Source: a virus. From it: a DNA stretch of 23,325 bases. The position numbers and the translations under genes were made by a program. Where the stretch lies: the IMG/VR virus record IMGVR_UViG_3300017956_000137, positions 1 through 23,325 of that record. One strand, 5' to 3'. The notes beneath the pieces were generated by a model that did not search any database, was not told the DNA's origin, and saw nothing but the letters and a program-made list of their open reading frames with translations. Shown here in pieces: positions 22,701-23,325 of this stretch (positions are counted from its first letter, which is position 1; each line of letters opens with the position of its first letter).

Positions 22701-23325
22701 CGGGATACTTGGGCAAACCATAAGTGAATGTGTTTGCAGAAGTTTTGATTATATCAAATTCTCCACTGTAAGCACTCTTTTCGGATAAAAGTTCATTATT
22801 TAAATCTACAGAGTTATCAATTACAATTTCTTTGTTGATTCCTGGGTTTTCTGGATTATTAAGTGGAAGAAGTCTGTAGTACAGAACTTTAGGAGTAGTT
22901 TCATTGATGCTTACGGTGACTTTCGCATCAGCTGTAACGCCAACCGTTCCTGCTCTAATTACATCAAAGGTTGGATTGGATCCATTAGTTTCATAAGCAT
23001 TTTTGAATTTGGAGTCAGTATATAACTCAAACTTAAATGCAGGATAACGAAGACCACTTTGGTCATATGACAGAGATAGATCTGAAAGATCAAAAATCAA
23101 AGTAGAGTTCTTATAAACTCTAATTGGTGGGTTGACTGGTGAAATGGTTCCTGAAGATGAACTTGTAATAGAAACAATTTCTGGTTTTTTCTTTAATGCA
23201 TTAAACTTGGTATTTGAGAGTTTAATGTTATTTCTGTCAACGACATAAACGAAGTATTCTTTATCGCTCTCAAGGCCACCAGAAGGAGAATCTGCAGTAT
23301 GAATGATCTTTTGACCATTTATTAA
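16753..23325 (-). CDS. Giant baseplate structural protein in the gp7 slot (5' end outside the window)
   Basis: The frame is open from base 23325 to TAA 16753: 2190 residues are visible and the true start lies upstream. A TTG at 23100 is only an internal codon, because the 75 codons before it continue the same protein (LESDKEYFVYVVDRNNIKLS then PVNPPIRVYKN). The protein is beta-rich and modular. It has two copies of an 'ING-x-x-Q-x-PG-x-x-x-x-Y' unit (near 19025-19080 and 18150-18195), a QKQTTRVVTELNSSSSSS then NVYYGPG stretch, RPVAWRKQTEDK and KNRELYES segments known to me from marine T4-like baseplate proteins, several GYT units, a DDDDD run near 20265, and an R-A-L-A-G-T unit near 19400. 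It precedes gp8, as gene 7 does in T4. T4 gp7 has 1032 aa and bridges wedge components. Assignment as gp7 is by position; direct similarity is not visible to me. Confidence 0.8.
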   Translation of the reverse strand, partial: LINGQKIIHTADSPSGGLESDKEYFVYVVDRNNIKLSNTKFNALKKKPEIVSITSSSSGTISPVNPPIRVYKNSTLIFDLSDLSLSYDQSGLRYPAFKFELYTDSKFKNAYETNGSNPTFDVIRAGTVGVTADAKVTVSINETTPKVLYYRLLPLNNPENPGINKEIVIDNSVDLNNELLSEKSAYSGEFDIIKTSANTFTYGLPKYPENTIYNSASSTIEYQTDSTTAYGAITRVILSDRGKGYTKVPGITTVFSDVGTGAILEASSKSIGKIEKVTIQNIGFDYPADKTLSPDAKIPQVLRIEQLAGFSRVGVTSFGRNYSVEPKLVVVDGRTKKPIEDIDLRYEFNKETLTIVRNTFSLSNITPSIIPVQNSNGIRVSNMTFDSVTKDVTVTLKDIFSVNFPFAVDDKILVENTSVGVGSTGLGYNSANYDYTLFTVKSVHPNLSGIGIVTFSMSSVLGDGETPGFYDAGNSSGIIVPSHYFPQFDPTLETFEFRQLDTVTDGVSQGTVYTLDPSSKYLIVESDDDFEVGTELKSTITGAKGLVKERIFFDSRYHLDFYSITENGWEYTTGFLNNQLQKIHDNEYYQNFSYSIKSSIPYEKWNNVVSRLNHTSGFRKFSDLQVESTPSVKMTPSTIDGTSVTVKLDSFYDLNSYFNYDLVHENYLTNGEVSFSDEINFTTRILTDYTESISNRVLRIDDISYLFNSEPRATPFGEVFRRTLGESRLQKYITYVKDRLFTQERQVLMVTTLSDTIRGLSMINQYGRLESVLDLGSFDSVIEGSDSVLRFYPTKFRLNNYNVITLSYSMDQIEDAVSSIGSTTIGDSTGFTGSLVSLASSSVSVGGGSTVTLATLSGIGTTASNFRSAKILVLAETSDDQIVYDELNLIHDNSEIELLQYGQLSIHSQDEFSATGLGTYNAYLSGSDVILSFDSDPGITTTIINTITIGIATESYLGIGTINLAFGSLTAKSTSISASGSPSAVGIASFANEFDGGYCLIQVSDTTNNRHQLSEVIVMDDDDDVYLTEYANIETFTSLGTIDGTRTGDRTEITFTPNPGIDVHVKTFLHSLRDTEASDISENVELNNISVEDGFNVYTGTEVEVKKDFFLTHNDEPIFLRVFDGSNSGVVDTSESSLFIPNHYFVSGEEVNYSCTTGFSTNAIGIAATSIPGLGSTDKLPETAYVIKIDEKKIQLAATAENALRVNPVALQFTSVGIGTSHVITSTKQNNKVLISIDNQIQTPIVGTSVTTTLSDSFSISQDIAFFTGITSFFGGDSVKIGNEIMKIQGVGIGSTNAIKLTRALAGTSLVSHTPGETVTKLRGDYNIVGSTLNFLDAPFGRSPIGTSVGPTDRRDFLGISSSSSFSGRSFMRSGVVGSSTETYSKNYIFDDISQNFSGSRDTYTLTSSNTNLIGISTFNGILLINGIFQGPGVTRDYTLSENAGITSITFTGTASTTTYNPNDLDVPIGGVIVSVAGTTGLGYQPLVSAGGTAVVSVAGTIASISIGNSGSGYRSGIQTTVNVSVATSSRGVLNLTSIGTAAISDGHIVSIAVTNPGAGYTTTNPPKVIIDAPLPYHHIPLQYSSDSVGSGGTGARVSITVGQGSSVIDFTLTNSGYGYGLNHILTIPTGGATGIPTTPIGNEFREFQLEITDIITDSFSGWTLGEIEPLDDFSNLFDGKRKTFPITRSGSQLSLQSDLGSLVNIEDVLLVFINDVLQVPGVSYFFIENRRGPFGGGSNITFEEAPKTGDTLKFLFYRGTSGTDVLDKDVTTTVKTGDNLTIGWHPTLGQKSFQKQTTRVVTELNSSSSSSTNVYYGPGLSENSTLYRPVAWRKQTEDKVINGNYVYKNRELYESEIYPTANIIKTVGIGSTVVFVDSVRPFFNPLNESAISLDFQRDITLVNYSIDKVGAAATVHVTDSGGIENFVISNGGIGYTSTNPPEIVIGTPVGFGTTARATATATVSIGGSISAISVGSTVGFGYTNQVSPIILIAPPTITEEKNTIVSYEGDFGIITGIGTTSTSEAPLGLVLDLVIPENSVLRDSNITAYTSTSGIQTGYYFCVFNSNVGSGVTSLDETNNPETGIIGIGTTFIDNVYRAAAVSTATTSAIGFGVTTVTRVTVSISTNTTLPTGLGFSNFYGEYSWGKVQLSERNKFYNYEARTLNGFSGIGTGPYIRRTNRLRYQGYST

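Noticed and set aside
23098-23100. TTG as the start of the giant gene at 23100
   Set aside because: The same frame is open through 75 further codons to the window edge and encodes related beta-rich sequence, so the real start lies upstream.

Overview
The window is a late structural block of a marine T4-like myovirus. The best fit is a cyanomyovirus (Kyanoviridae-type, infecting Prochlorococcus or Synechococcus); a T4-like pelagiphage is the main alternative. The call rests on recognisable T4 orthologues in T4 order (gp8, gp13, gp14, gp15, gp16), AT-rich sequence, very large glycine/serine/threonine-rich virion proteins typical of marine T4-like phages, and T4-type late promoter motifs (ATAAATA). 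Every supported gene is on the minus strand, so transcription runs from high to low coordinates. Packing is tight, with gaps of 1-25 nt or short overlaps at most junctions. No stretch over 300 bases lacks a gene. I see no tRNA, CRISPR array, insertion sequence, integrase or metabolic gene.

Layout in transcription order. (1) Baseplate, 23325-7578: a giant protein in the gp7 slot, open at the window edge (at least 2190 aa); gp8 (516 aa); and a 2532-aa DUF4815-type structural protein where T4 has genes 9-12 and wac. (2) Two small genes, 7576-7180: a 75-aa coiled-coil protein and a 59-aa protein. (3) Neck, tail completion and packaging, 7137-3392: gp13, gp14 (enlarged by glycine-rich repeats), gp15 (with an extra C-terminal module) and gp16, the small terminase subunit. 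(4) Accessory virion and fibre region, 3378-1: a small Ig-like protein, three consecutive proteins ending in the same DGGTF motif (107, 76 and 565 aa), a 71-aa coiled-coil protein, and the start of a tail-fibre gene that leaves the window. This last part probably lies in the g15-g18 hyperplastic region described for cyanomyoviruses.

Together the genes would build the baseplate wedge, close the head-tail joint, recognise DNA for packaging, and supply fibre or decoration proteins for host contact. Regulation appears to be late: AATAAATA or CATAAATA stands before gp8, gp13, gp15, the 565-aa gene and the fibre gene, several times overlapping the stop codon of the gene before. A perfect 18-bp palindrome lies in the predicted 5' leader of the fibre gene, and a terminator-like hairpin ends the 565-aa gene.

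I found no wholly new system. The most interesting material is modular: short domains shared among neighbouring virion genes, paralogous DGGTF proteins, and promoter motifs fused to stop codons. Functions rest on remembered family sequences and gene order, not on searches.
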